Source of the DNA: Oegoconia quadripuncta
Taxonomy: Eukaryota > Arthropoda > Insecta > Lepidoptera > Autostichidae
Reading direction: 5' to 3'
Assembly (NCBI GenBank): GCA_949316235.1
Contig: OX438757.1
Span: 13,262,657-13,326,656 of the forward strand
Length of the DNA: 64,000 nucleotides
Below the pieces are notes generated by a model, which was not told the DNA's origin, did no database searches, and was given only the letters and a program-made list of their open reading frames with translations. The position numbers were made by a program, and so were the translations under genes. Numbering within the stretch: position 1 is the first letter of the stretch; each line of letters begins with the position of its first letter. Shown in pieces: positions 41,155 through 51,204 of the stretch.

Positions 41155-41970
41155 GCATGAGATTTTATGTAAAAAATGTGGCATTCTATATTCAAAACAT
41201 TTATGAGCGGCAGCGCAAAACTTTCAACTATGTAATATCAAAGTATCTCAACATTTTCCGGGGGCAAAGGTCTTAGGTCACGTCGGGAGGTATCTATTTA
41301 TGTAATGTCATACTTGTGGTCAGACAGGACTCGGCCTTTGTTTGACTTGGGGTTGATTACATAGGACGTGGGAAGAATTTGACTCAATGATTCTTTGCGA
41401 AATTATCCACCATAAGTGAGATTTCAGGCGTGGGCTCGAATATCATCTTAAAAGCATAGTACGCATTAGTGTACCTACTATTTCGTCTACATGTCGACAT
41501 GTGGCCAAAGCAAAGTATCCACAAACTCCATATTGCCACCCTAAACATATCGTAATTTTGATTTTACAGTAGAGATAGATTAAACATACACTTAATACAA
41601 TACAGGGCATTAATATACTATAAAAAGAAGAAAAAAGGGACCTGTAACATACGTTCACGTCGTAGGTAGAACACATGTTCCAGGTCACTGCTTTGAGGCA
41701 GGGTGCCCAGAAGGCTAGCGGCGTTGGTTGTCAGGTTGTATGACCAGACTTATGCGCTGTCTCAGATAGGTAATCTATAATTTTTGGATTTACAAATCCC
41801 ATATATACCATCAAAAGGAACAAAATATACTATGAGAATAACTCTGAGTTAAAAACTTCCTCCCATAGAATGCGGCGATCATTAAAGCCTTTGTGGTGTA
41901 TGGTAGACCAAGCACAAAGGATTTGGCTATGTTCTGCCTGTTCACTAATAGCGTGTGACGTACTGAGAGG
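41155..41970. other. Stretch without recognised gene
   Basis: An 81-codon minus-strand frame at 41443 and a 95-codon plus-strand frame at 41870 are unsupported. A GC-richer bit (41690-41740) contains GCAGGGTGCCCAGAAGGC, unassigned. Confidence 0.3.
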
Positions 41971-41971
41971 T

Positions 41972-42062
41972 GATCATCGTCATATCAGCCGAATGACGCC
42001 CACTGCTGGACAAAGGCCTCCTCCAAGAACTCCACAACGATCGGTAATAGCTATACGTAACA
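41972..42062 (-). pseudogene. RTE-type LINE 3' end
   Basis: CATATCAGCCGAATGACGCC, CACTGCTGGACAAAGGCCTC and AGAACTCCACAACGATCGG form the reverse of the final codons and 3' end of the RTE-type LINE also seen at 17920 and 24295. The fragment is about 90 bp. Confidence 0.65.
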
Positions 42063-42070
42063 TGTATATT

Positions 42071-42510
42071 GGGTCTTTACCTATGAAATTGGAGTTTTTT
42101 TTATTCGTTAATCATATGTACCAATTCCTGCGATTTTCAAAGCTATATCCAAATTAGTTTTTTATTTGGAAAATGGAACATTATTTCAAGGTTTTCACAT
42201 GAAATATTTTTTAATAAATATTTCATGGCTAAATAAATTTGGGCTAAATAAATTTAATAAAAAAAATTTGAAGAGAGCTCTTTTCATGTGCTTTCCATAA
42301 TCATTTCTTACATTCGCTGAAACTTTTATAAAGCGGTTACTTATAAAAATTAACGCTGCCTATCCTTAACTTAATATTATCCGATAATACACACAAAGTT
42401 TAGCTAAATTTCGATTTGCCGTTCCCAAAAAAAAAATCAAAATTGTTTGTACGGAGAAAACAGTCTTAATGAAATCTTCATACAAAACTCCAATTTCATA
42501 GGTAAGGACC
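42071..42510. mobile_element. MITE M4, copy 1
   Basis: Ends GGGTCTTTACCTATGAAATT with GGAG at the left and AAAACTCCAATTTCATAGG with TAAGGACC at the right, giving about 27-bp inverted repeats. The interior includes GGAGAAAACAGTCTTAATGA and a private tandem copy of GGGCTAAATAAATTT near 42225-42250. A second copy is at 62258-62673. The short frames seen in both are shared because the DNA is homologous, not because they code. Confidence 0.9.
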
Positions 42511-42514
42511 TTTG

Positions 42515-43470
42515 TTCTAAGCTGGCAGACGATCGCGCATATACCTGACGTAACTTACATCGTAATTAACAAGTGCGTAGTTAAAATCTTCTTGTGCCTG
42601 ATCGATAATAACATCTCGATGAGTGCTATGCTTTAGCAAATGTTTGGGAGTGGGAAAAATCGATATTTCGGACATATCCTGTTCTTTATTCTGGTAGTTA
42701 TTAACAAATTATAAAGGGAGATCACTTGTCGTTTCCACCTTGTATATATCAAATGATTTCTATATTTCGAGATCGATAATGTCATGCCCACCATTTTTAG
42801 AGAACGTTGTAATGGGCAGCAATGGTCAAATATCAGGATTTGCCGTTCCCTCATGCCTTTTGGATAATCTTGCCTTAACTAGAATCGAGAAATAAGTGGT
42901 ATTTAATTTGCGGCTAGATATTTCCGAAGTGAATATGCGGCTCCCAAATTCTCAGTTCTCAAACCATTAAAATATTTTAACTTTGTACCGCATAACGCAG
43001 TACTTTGAACGTGTATATTTATTATTTACATTCCAAATCTCTTCTTGATTTGAGTCAGGAGGTACCAGTTCGTGTGAAAGTATTTTTCATGGTGTTTAAA
43101 TATGTACAAATAGGCTCATTCGTCCCGAACGACCGCTCCAAAGGTCGAACGTTGCGTCCGCATATTAGGTTAAGTCAAGAAAAAGTTGGCACAAGTTGAT
43201 ACTGTGACCCAAGTTCTCGAGCGTTTCTGGTTTGGAAAAGAAATGTAGATGAAATGTCTTTCTTAAATTAGCATTTATTAAATTCAATTTTGGAATTTAC
43301 ACGAGGAACTGCAACAAGTGTGTTAAAAGCTCTCCATGCAACTATCTCTTACTTAGTTTGGCGCTACAATGACGCGGACAGACAAACAAGCGGACATATG
43401 CTTCAAACTTATAATACTCAAAAAGAGTCGGGGATTAGTGAAGAAGGTTACTAGTTATTATTTGTCAGAA
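42515..43470. other. Stretch without recognised gene
   Basis: Unique-looking AT-rich sequence with a GC-richer part at 43110-43170. No coding frame was supported. Confidence 0.3.
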
Positions 43471-43473
43471 GCA

Positions 43474-43688
43474 AATGTCCGCCTGGCTAGCATCACCATC
43501 TTATCTAAAACTGCCGCCAAGCAGCAATGTTAATCGCATTGTTGTGTTCTGGTTGTCAGAGATAAGATAGCCAGTCCCCCACATGTGTTGGGGTTTCCGG
43601 GTCCGTACGCTTCCATCTTCGACCTCATCTTCACTTAACATCAGGTGTGATTGAGGTCAAGTACGAACCCGTTGTGCGTAAAAAAAAC
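43474..43688 (+). mobile_element. SINE-C copy, 5'-truncated (duplication copy 1)
   Basis: GCCTGGCTAGCATCACCATC through TTAACATCAGGTGTGATTG to GCGTAAAAAAA. It opens the duplicated block that continues to 44157; the homologous part of copy 2 begins at about 45255 within the SINE-C at 45148. Confidence 0.85.
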
Positions 43689-43853
43689 CGCAATTTTCAT
43701 CAAATTCAAATTGTTTATTGGCAAGAATACAGCTCAAAAAGTTAAAAGGTAGCTTAAGTACTTACATGTATTCAACTGCATGCAGGTGAGCAAAATTTAC
43801 TAAACTTGCTCACAATCAAAATATTCTATTTTGGACCCATTTAATTTAACGAC

Positions 43854-44056
43854 ATAATTGATATATTATATTGATATATTTGATTCGGTGGGTGGGTGTA
43901 ACATGAGCTTAGCATATCCACTGTCGGATAATGCTAGGCTACTGTATAAACTTACTAAGTTAGCTTTTAAAAATGGATAATTCCACAACAAAGTTAATAA
44001 TTACAGAGCGACATTCAAGAGGCTAAGCTCTTTAAATATAGATTAAAAAAAAAAAA
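43854..44056 (+). mobile_element. Poly(A) retro-insert within duplication copy 1
   Basis: The segment starts ATAATTGATATATTATATTG and ends GATTAAAAAAAAAAAAA, with AACGAC at both flanks. This is the expected product of LINE-driven reverse transcription of a transcript 3' end. The source transcript is not identified. Confidence 0.65.
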
Positions 44057-44157
44057 AACGACCGGTTGGGTAGTGGATAGTGACCCTGTCAACGAAACCT
44101 ACGGTTGCGGGTCCGAATCCCGCAAGGGGTAAATGTTTGTGTTATGTATTCATCACG
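44057..44157 (+). mobile_element. SINE-B head, 3'-truncated
   Basis: TTGGGTAGTGGATAGTGACC (A-box region) and GGTCCGAATCCCGCAAGGGG (B-box region), then TTTGTGTTATGTATTCATCA. The tail is missing after 44157. Same insertion site as the SINE-B in copy 2 (45819). Confidence 0.8.
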
Positions 44158-44607
44158 ACGAATACCAAACTAACTAGTTTCCATGAATACCAAACTCTAC
44201 TAAACCAAAGGATTTTTGTCATTTCGTCTTAAGTGCTGTCAAATATTTCAAATAACTAACCATTTATTTTGGAGGCCACACACCTGCGATCTAAGTTTGG
44301 CAAACGTAGTTCCCAGTGGGGCCATGTAGATCAATCGATAAACCCTTGCAGGTGGCGACACTGAATGAAAGTTGGCCGGTTCCTCGCATGGAAGCCCATG
44401 GGAAACATTGAGTGGGTACCTAGTTGTTTAACATAGCCTAGAGTTGGTAATATATTTTTATTATAGGTCTAGGGTTGTCATCTATAAAATTAGTAAACCT
44501 GGACATGTTTTGGAACCTCGAATCGTTTCAAAAATTTCGCTTCCACTGCCCCCAAATGCGTTTAAAAGTTTGAGCAAATCCGGGGAGGCCCGGTAGTAAA
44601 GCATATA

Positions 44608-44958
44608 CAGGGTGTCCCTGGAAGTATGGATCAAATCGAACAGGGGCATGGGGAAGGTCATTCCCAAACTTAAGCTGAAAAAAAAAAAATTAAAAAAAAA
44701 TAAAAAAAAAATAAGAAAAAAATAAGAAAAAAAAATTAATTAATTATTTTTAATTAAAAAATTAAGCTGATAGCTTTGCTAGTTTCCTTTTAAAAATTTT
44801 TTTTGTATAAGCACTATTCGATAATATGAAAATGTAAAAAATTGATCATAACTTTTGAACCGTCAAAAATGGCACCGACATTCATAGGGTTAAAAAGTTT
44901 GGGAATGATCTTCCCCATGCCCCTGTTCGATTTGATCCATACTTCCAGGGACACCCTG
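44608..44958. mobile_element. Fold-back element M3, copy 2
   Basis: Ends CAGGGTGTCCCTGGAAGTAT and ATACTTCCAGGGACACCCTG with TATA at 44604-44607 and 44959-44962. The interior is in the opposite orientation to the element at 29417, and carries a long A tract at 44680-44740. The interior is otherwise very similar to copy 1 (shared TAGCTTTGCTAGTT and AAAATGGCACCGACATTC). Confidence 0.9.
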
Positions 44959-45049
44959 TATATACGCAATTATAATATACGAGTACTCGTTGTGCGATTC
45001 TATTGTCGAGTCACTGTCTGTCTAAAAGATACCACTGTGTATTTTAATA

Positions 45050-45145
45050 AATTAACAATTTAGAAAGTCCCCAAGGAAACAAAAATTAACATCATCTATA
45101 GATCGAACCAACTTATTAAAAATTAAATCTCTTCGAAAAGGTTTT
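45050..45145 (-). repeat. F-family fragment
   Basis: ATTAACAATTTAGAAAGTCC and CCCAAGGAAACAAAAATTAA, then ATCTCTTCGAAAAGGTTTT, in reverse F order and decayed. Confidence 0.45.
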
Positions 45146-45147
45146 AC

Positions 45148-45470
45148 CGCCTCCTTGGCTCAATGTAAACAACATAAGGTTTACGAATCGGAGGTCGCGG
45201 GGTCGACCCCAGTACATGTTTAGTACTCGGTTTGGTTGGTGGTAGGGCATTTTACATGTCCGCCTGGCTAGCTACCACCGTCTTATCTAAATCTGCGGCC
45301 AAACAGCAATGCTAATAGCATTGTTGTGTTCCGTTTGTCAGAGATAAGATAGCCAGTTCCCCAAATATTTGGGTTTCAGGGTCAGTACGTTTCCACCTTC
45401 GGCCTCACCTTCACTTAACATCAGATGTGATTGAGGTCAAGTGCTAACCCGTTGTGCATAAACAAAAATG
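45148..45470 (+). mobile_element. SINE-C, full length (start of duplication copy 2)
   Basis: Head TACCGCCTCCTTGGCTCAAT, then ACAACATAAGGTTTACGAATC and GGAGGTCGCGGGGTCGACCC. The body runs to GTGCTAACCCGTTGTGCATA. The B box is slightly changed. Confidence 0.85.
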
Positions 45471-45925
45471 TAATTTTCATCAAATTCAAATTGTTTATTT
45501 GCAAGAATACTGTTAAAAAAGATAAAAGGTAGCATATTAAGTACTTACATACGCTGTAGGTTTGACTCAATCAATTTTGGGTAAACCTGGATTAATAGCG
45601 GCCAGATTATTATATAATATGTTTGTATCTTCTCATCAGTGAATCTTGGTCAGGGTACGATGGGACTATCATGTCTAGAAGGGCTCAAGTCCCTAAATTA
45701 AATAAAGATTTAAAAAAAAAGTACTTACGTATATTCAACTGCATGCAGGTGAGCAAAATTTACTAAACTTGCTAATAATCAAAATATTCTATTTTGAAGC
45801 CTTTTCATTTTAACGACCGGTTGGTGTAGTGGATAGTGACCCTGTCAACGAAACCAACGGTTGCGGTTCCGAATCCCGCAACGGGTAAATGTTTGTGTTA
45901 TGTATTCATCACGAACATTTATTGC
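45471..45925 (+). repeat. Segmental duplication, copy 2, with a retro-insert
   Basis: The spacer is homologous to 43689-43853 (TCAAATTCAAATTGTTTATT; GCATGCAGGTGAGCAAAATT). It is interrupted by an insert at 45549-45718, then continues and joins SINE-B at 45819. The copy lies 1.7-1.8 kb from copy 1 in the same orientation. Confidence 0.75.
45549..45718 (+). mobile_element. Poly(A) retro-insert within duplication copy 2, with target duplication
   Basis: AAGTACTTAC flanks the insert on both sides (45539-45548 and 45719-45728); copy 1 has one such sequence (43755-43764), so this is a true target duplication. The insert ends AAATAAAGATTTAAAAAAA, with an AATAAA signal before the A-run. It contains AAGGGCTCAAGTCCCTAAAT. 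This looks like the 3' end of a LINE transcript, source unidentified. Confidence 0.85.
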
Positions 45926-46047
45926 CGAGTCATGGATGTTTATATATAAGTATTTATGTATGTTTATCCGTTATCTAGTATAGTACAAGCTTTGCTTGAT
46001 TTACGACTAAATGATTGGTGTAAGTGTCCGAAATATTTATTATTATT
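45819..46047 (+). mobile_element. SINE-B, full length
   Basis: Head CGGTTGGTGTAGTGGATAGT, B-box region CGGTTCCGAATCCCGCAACG, tail CCGAGTCATGGATGTTTATA, TTTATCCGTTATCTAGTATA and GTGTCCGAAATATTTATTAT. Best-preserved SINE-B in the window. Confidence 0.9.
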
Positions 46048-46059
46048 GTATCTTTTATT

Positions 46060-46140
46060 ATCTGTTTCAGATTTAATGTTCTTTGTATTTTATTTTTGTG
46101 TGCAATAAAGAATTTAATAATAATAATAATAATAATTTCA
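46060..46140 (+). mobile_element. LINE 3' end with AAT repeats
   Basis: ATTTAATGTTCTTTGTATTT, TATTTTTGTGTGCAATAAAG, then AAT repeats. Identical in style to the end at 56750-56812. Confidence 0.6.
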
Positions 46141-46194
46141 TTAGGCAGTCCATTGTACAGATACTCGTATTAAACATTTTTCCTGTACATATAC

Positions 46195-46340
46195 GTCAGC
46201 AAACATGGATAAGAACCTATCCCATATAAGACCTTAGATATAAAATTGAAGATTTGGAAAAATCTCAAAATAATGTGCTATCATCAAAATACACCGAAAA
46301 ACTGTATTAAAAACTAAATATCTTAGAATTTGCAACTACG
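46195..46340 (-). repeat. F-family fragment
   Basis: AACATGGATAAGAACCTATC, ACCTTAGATATAAAATTGAA, AAAAATCTCAAAATAATGTG, CACCGAAAAACTGTATTAAA and ATATCTTAGAATTTGC, in decayed F order. Confidence 0.45.
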
Positions 46341-46689
46341 TCAAACACATAACGCGCGTCATAAAAATTTAAGAAATTGACACATAGTAAAAAGCTTTTG
46401 GAACTGGATATTATATTACCTTACAGTACCTAGAACTTATGTATTTCGAAACTGTCATCCTGTAAACATGATCTAGACCCGGTCTGACATGATAAATCAT
46501 TGATAATAAATAACTCTGAGGTAATGCCTGATCTCAAGAGAGTTTACTCAGTCTCATTCCTTCCAGTGGCGCCCTCATTGGATAAATGAATATTTCTTTT
46601 TAAATAGAGCATAAATCAAACATATTCACGTGACGTACACCCGAGAAGCCTGAAAGCCAATTACATATAATACACCTAAATATCTTTAA

Positions 46690-46910
46690 TTATAATAAAT
46701 AAAAAATAAAAAAATGTTTATTGACATAGTTGAAAACAAATACTTATTGTGTATTTGTACATTCACCAACTGTAAATGGAGAGAGTTTGTGCTTAAGGAT
46801 CTCCGACTGAACTAAATGCAATAAAACTCAAGGAGCTGAACTGAAGGGGCTTTATATCTGCGCTCGGACAAGTAAATCAACAATCTGACAAAAGTCATAA
46901 AAAACAAAGT
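46690..46910 (-). repeat. Possible antisense LINE 3' end
   Basis: An AAATAAAAAATAAAAAAATG start is followed by TTTATTGACATAGTTGAAAA and CCGACTGAACTAAATGCAAT, resembling other antisense retroelement ends in this window. No coding remnant. Confidence 0.3.
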
Positions 46911-46974
46911 AATATCAATATTAGTATAAAAGTAAACTATCTAGAAAAGGTTAGCTGGTGAAGCTGCCAGTCAC

Positions 46975-47253
46975 AAACACCAACCTCTCGCTGTAGGGAT
47001 ATAGGCCTTCCCTCTTGTAATGAGGGAGTATGGGCCATAGTCCACAACGCTGGCCCAATGCGGGTTGGGGACTTCACATGCCTTAGATTTTTTATTCCAC
47101 AAGCATGCAAGTTTCCTCACGATGTTTTCCTTCACTGTTTAAGAGCAGTCGTACAAATGCACATAAGTAATTAAATTAAATTTAAAAACTCATTAAACTC
47201 ACTAAAAATTGGGAGATCGTGTCTTAACCGCTGAGCCACTACGCTCCTTATTT
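46975..47253 (-). mobile_element. SINE-G copy, near full length
   Basis: Tail end first: TAGGCCTTCCCTCTTGTAAT, GGGCCATAGTCCACAACGCT, GGCCCAATGCGGGTTGGGGA; then AGCATGCAAGTTTCCTCACG and the reversed head ATTGGGAGATCGTGTCTTAA with CCGCTGAGCCACTACGCTCC. The B box is lost to a deletion. Confidence 0.8.
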
Positions 47254-47254
47254 A

Positions 47255-47895
47255 TTTGTACGCCGTTTCTGTACATTAAAAGGCGTAAAATACATACTTC
47301 TTGTTATAACACGATATATTACTATAATTTTTGATATAAGTATTTAATATCTAATTCCGGAATGAGGGTTACTTAAACTTTCTAAGCAAATCCGGTAAGC
47401 TACTAACAAAATATAAGTAAACAAGGTCCCGGGAAAAGCGAAACAAGAATAAGAATGTTTTCAATTTAGTGTATAATAAGTAATGTTTACCTTTTTATGT
47501 TGTTCCCTCGTTTTTCACCTTCGTAGTATAGGCATTAAAGGTTAGAGGTCGACCGTGTTGTACCCATTGTGGTTATTGGAGAGCTAACCAGGAGACTTTA
47601 ATGGAGGGTGCTTTGAAAATAGTGCTGTTTATACGTGTATGTCTGTTCAAATTGGACATTATACGTCAAACTTCCTTTTACAAGCTTCTTGTTAGGTCAA
47701 TTTAGAATCACTTCTTGAAATACGATTGACCTGAACTTTGTATGTATAAATTCAATGATATTGCAAACTTACTATTGAGGGAACATTAAGGGCTAACGAA
47801 CGTGGAAGTTGTTTTTCTATCTACAAAAATTATTGTAAATTATTTTGCGCGTATTAGTATTACTTGTAATTACTTTTTGAAAATAAATAAACAAA
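47255..47895. other. Stretch without recognised gene
   Basis: AT-rich, with no exon or repeat landmark. The plus-strand frame starting at 47802 belongs to the LINE end that follows. Confidence 0.35.
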
Positions 47896-48385
47896 TGATA
47901 TATAGTGATTCGTTCACGGTTCGGTCAGTGAGACTGTGGAACGGACTACCGCATGCAATCCGCGCAAGTCCATCGTTAGAAATTTTCAAGAAAAGAGTAA
48001 AAGAGCATTATTTGTCTTTATGATTTCTCCTCAGTATTATATTATTTATTATTATTTAATTATTGATCATAATATGAGTATTGATAATGTATATACTTGT
48101 TATACTTCGTACTATATATATGTATATTGGATAGGTTATGGGGTATATTTATTTATATATATTATTTTTATATCTTATTTTTTTATAAAATAATTTTCCA
48201 TTGTTGTGTACACTATTTTCTGCCCAATCTAATAAACACTATGTATCTCTAAGGTTTGCTGGTAGAAAACTCTATCGGAGTTAAGCTCGCCTTTGTACAT
48301 TTTATATACAATGCATATTTCTGTAATAATTTTGTGTACAATAAAGATATTAAGATATTAAGAAATAAATAAATAAATAAATAAA
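47896..48385 (+). pseudogene. CR1-type LINE end: ORF2 C-terminus and 3' UTR
   Basis: The frame ending at 48023 reads RSVRLWNGLPHAIR, then SLEIFKKRVKEHY and a stop, the last helix of CR1-like ORF2. A 3' UTR of about 330 bp follows with ACTCTATCGGAGTTAAGCTC, GCCTTTGTACATTTTATAT, TGTGTACAATAAAGATATTA and AAAT tandem repeats (48362-48386). The 5' part is truncated at about 47890. Confidence 0.75.
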
Positions 48386-48407
48386 ATAAAAAGTATTGTA
48401 TTATGGA

Positions 48408-48570
48408 AGATCTCGTGGCACTTGCATTCGCTGTACGTTTTCGATTAGTAAAGTTAAGCAATATCTGGCGCGGTCAGTCCTTAGATGGGTGATCACTAGT
48501 GGCATTTCAATATGAGAGTTTCCGTACTTCGGAGGATACGTTAAATAGTCGGTCCCGGTTCATCATCATC
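48408..48570 (+). mobile_element. SINE-X copy 2, 5S-like head
   Basis: Plus-strand head CGTTTTCGATTAGTAAAGTTA, AAGCAATATCTGGCGCGG, TCAGTCCTTAGATGGGTGAT and CACTAGTGGCATTTC. It parallels insect 5S rRNA over the internal control region (AAGTTAAGCAACGTCGGGCG, CGGTCAGTACTTGGATGGGT). The body GTTTCCGTACTTCGGAGGAT and AAATAGTCGGTCCCGG follows. Orientation is opposite to the copies at 17558 and 59640. Confidence 0.7.
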
Positions 48571-48574
48571 ACCA

Positions 48575-48655
48575 GTCAGTTAACATCCCACTGCAGAGGC
48601 CTTCCCTCGTATAACGGGTGACATGGGCCGAAATACATTAAAAGTTTGTGTTATC
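48575..48655 (-). mobile_element. SINE-G/X tail fragment
   Basis: AACATCCCACTGCAGAGGCC, TTCCCTCGTATAACGGG and ACATGGGCC are the reverse of the shared SINE-G/X 3' end. It adjoins SINE-X copy 2 but points the other way. Confidence 0.6.
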
Positions 48656-48992
48656 CTATAATCAGAGTAAACCCAAATCTCCTTTCCAAACTTTCCTAAG
48701 CCGTACATTAGCCATAAAGCACTAGTAAAACTTAGTAATGTTGCGTCTACTAATTCTTTTAGTCCACTATCATCGGTCCCTAGGGGTAAATCTCGCGGAC
48801 CAACTTTTAGTTTAATATTTTCTCTGTGGCCGCTTTTAATATAAAAATGTTAGAATGGCTGTTGAAAACACATTCCCCGAGGGCTATAGAAAATAGTTCC
48901 TTTTAAAAAGATAGTCTCTAGTAAAGTTTTTTGCTATTTTTAGTTAGGTTATTGGATTTTATTTGTTTCGTAATGCCATCGCGTCAAGATGG

Positions 48993-49312
48993 TTTTTTTT
49001 ATGCATAACGGGTTGATACTTGACCTCAATCACACCTGATGTTAAGTGAAGATGAGGTCGAAGGTGGAAGCTGGAAACCTCAACATATTTGGGGGACTGG
49101 CTATCTTATCTCTGACAACCGGAACACAACAATGCTATTAACATTGTTGCTTGGCGGCAGATTTAGATAAGATGGTGGTAGCTAGCCAGGCGGACATTTA
49201 AAATGCCCTACCACCAACCTAGCCGAGTACTTAAACATGTACCCCGCTGGGGATCGAACCTGCGACCTCCGTACCGTAAACCCAATGTTGTTTACATTGA
49301 GCCACGGAGGCT
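48993..49312 (-). mobile_element. SINE-C, full length, young
   Basis: T-run, ATGCATAACGGGTTGATAC through GATGGTGGTAGCTAGCCAGG to the reversed head GGGGATCGAACCTGCGACC and TTGAGCCACGGAGGC. It is close to consensus throughout. Confidence 0.9.
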
Positions 49313-49394
49313 GTTAAAAGAAATCTTAATTTATCCAATGAGAGCGCCACTAGACTGTATAAAGCCTTTTAACAACTTAAGTTTAAACCAAACC

Positions 49395-49670
49395 ATACGT
49401 TAAACCTATCCTGGAATTTAATTATAAATATAAAAAAAATGAAGCTCCTCGAATGACGTCGTCCAAATAGATCCAAAAAACTGATTTAAAAACAGTTAAG
49501 TATCTTCTAAACGGGTAAGGAACTTTCTCCTTGTATAGTCATTAATATAAAAAATACCTGCACTCAACTCGGACCATGCATACGTCCGGACAAAGGCTGG
49601 ACAAATACACACACATAACGCCGTCAAACGTGTAACACCCGCCGTTTTTCGCCGGGGGTGAAAAATAAAA
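49395..49670 (-). repeat. F-family copy, with GGGGGTGAAAAATAAAA end
   Basis: GACGTCGTCCAAATAGATCC, CTGCACTCAACTCGGACCAT, GCATACGTCCGGACAAAGGC, ACACACACATAACGCCGTC and TTTTTCGCCGGGGGTGAAAA. Shows that F carries its own short AC/GT run between the GGACAAAGGC block and the CGCCGTC block. Confidence 0.65.
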
Positions 49671-49674
49671 CTTA

Positions 49675-50148
49675 TATGTAGATATTTATCAAAGTCAACA
49701 ATAAACAATTTTATACGTAGGGCTGCTTTTGGCTTTGATAATAAAGACCAAAAATAATTTTACAAATATCTGTTTAAGAAAAAACCTAATTAATTTCTAA
49801 GGCAACCCTTCAGGTTGCAAACATCTCATGTATAAAACATCCATCGAAACTCAATACCTAGCTACTTTAAAATTCCATATTGTATCCGTATAGCTGTTTT
49901 AAAGTTCATGGCGCCTGTGTTATTGTGTTTTTATTGCCATTTTTATGAGTTTTGGATAAAATAATACTAACGGACTGACTCTAGTGACAGTTCGTGGAAA
50001 CGTTCATGTAATTATAGGATGGGTGGGTCAATTTTGTATCTTCTTTGTATCACTTATCGGGCGTTTACACAAAGTCAAACATTGTGTAAATAAGGTTTCA
50101 GGTTTGAAATTCAAAACTACATAACCTAAAACAGAAATAAATAATAAA
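49675..50148. other. Stretch without recognised gene
   Basis: AT-rich unique-looking sequence between an F copy and a SINE-B. No supported exon. Confidence 0.35.
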
Positions 50149-50149
50149 T

Positions 50150-50311
50150 ATTTGGGACACTTACACCAATCATCTAGTCCCAAACTAAGCAAAGCTTGTA
50201 TTATAGATACTAGATAACGGATATACATACATAAATATTTATATAAACATCCATGAATCGGGAATAAATGTTCGTATTCATTATACAAACATTTATCCCT
50301 CGCGGGATTCG
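50150..50311 (-). mobile_element. SINE-B, cut off at its B box by a microsatellite
   Basis: TTTGGGACACTTACACCAAT, ATCTAGTCCCAAACTAAGCA, ACATCCATGAATCGGGAATA, then CTCGCGGGATTCGAAC at 50296-50311, where a GT run begins. The rest of the tRNA-like head is absent. Confidence 0.85.
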
Positions 50312-50496
<185 letters not shown>

Positions 50497-50575
50497 CCAG
50501 TCTTTGATGGGACGTATCCAGTAATACGTGGTCCGGTTTTTATATTAAAGACTAAGGCCGTTGGTAGGTCATGAG
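50497..50575 (+). repeat. F-family fragment next to the GT run
   Basis: CCAGTCTTTGATGGGACGTA, TCCAGTAATACGTGGTCCGG and ATTAAAGACTAAGGCCG match F in plus orientation. In F the GT run normally precedes the CCAG(T/C)CTTTG block, so the microsatellite grew from inside this repeat. Confidence 0.6.
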
Positions 50576-50636
50576 GTCATTTAAAAAGGGACAGCTTTAT
50601 GTAACTTGTGTAGCGGCACCTCTTTCTAAATATGAA

Positions 50637-50835
50637 AGAAAGAAAGAAAAATTTATTTAAACCCATCCCATGACACAAACAATCAGGTACAAATATTACA
50701 CAGTCGAGACACATACAAAAATAACATTGTGTTTGCCATCTAATTGTCGGTGTCGCAAGGTGGAGTATAAAAGGTCTCCAACTTAGCATGGGTTGTAGCC
50801 GTTCACTACAACGCTGGTTTTCAGTGGAGCCTCCA
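50637..50835. repeat. GAAA-linked dispersed repeat
   Basis: GAAAGAAAGAAAGAAAAATT, then TTTAAACCCATCCCATGACA and CGTTCACTACAACGCTGG. Like the repeat at 19065 it starts at a GAAA run, but the bodies differ. Class unknown. Confidence 0.35.
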
Positions 50836-51204
50836 AATGACGCACGGACACTGGCCAACAAATATACATATAAATTACAATTAATAGGAGTAATCAGCAA
50901 GATGCGATGAGAGGAGAGGAGAGGCTCAAGCACAGATCTACGCTTGAGCAACATTCTGAAATACAGGCCTAAAAAAGGGGGGGGGGGAGATTATTAGCTA
51001 TTGTGCGACCACCTCGATCGTGCATTTTCTCACCTCAGCAAATTCCATAGTAACACGCTTTTCATTCACTCATACATAATTAGTTCACGTTCGCCCATCA
51101 TACAGTAAGCACACATACTGTTAGCATATAGCACTGATAGCAAGTTTATCTTGTTCCGGCATCATTATATCAGCATCAACTATCAAGCTCTATGAGTCGA
51201 GCAA

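Larger units (their letters stand above)
43689..44157 (+). repeat. Segmental duplication, copy 1, with a retro-insert
   Basis: The spacer TCAAATTCAAATTGTTTATT, CTTAAGTACTTACATG and ATGCAGGTGAGCAAAATTTA (43695-43853) is followed by a poly(A)-ended insert, 43854-44056, flanked by AACGAC on both sides (43848-43853 and 44057-44062). A SINE-B head then starts (CGGTTGGGTAGTGGATAGTG). Copy 2 has the SINE-B joined directly to the spacer, so the insert in copy 1 is secondary. SINE-B is truncated at 44157. Confidence 0.75.

Noticed and set aside
48440..48500. 5S rRNA gene
   Set aside because: Only the internal control region is alike; the 5' half is changed and the sequence runs on into a SINE body and tail.
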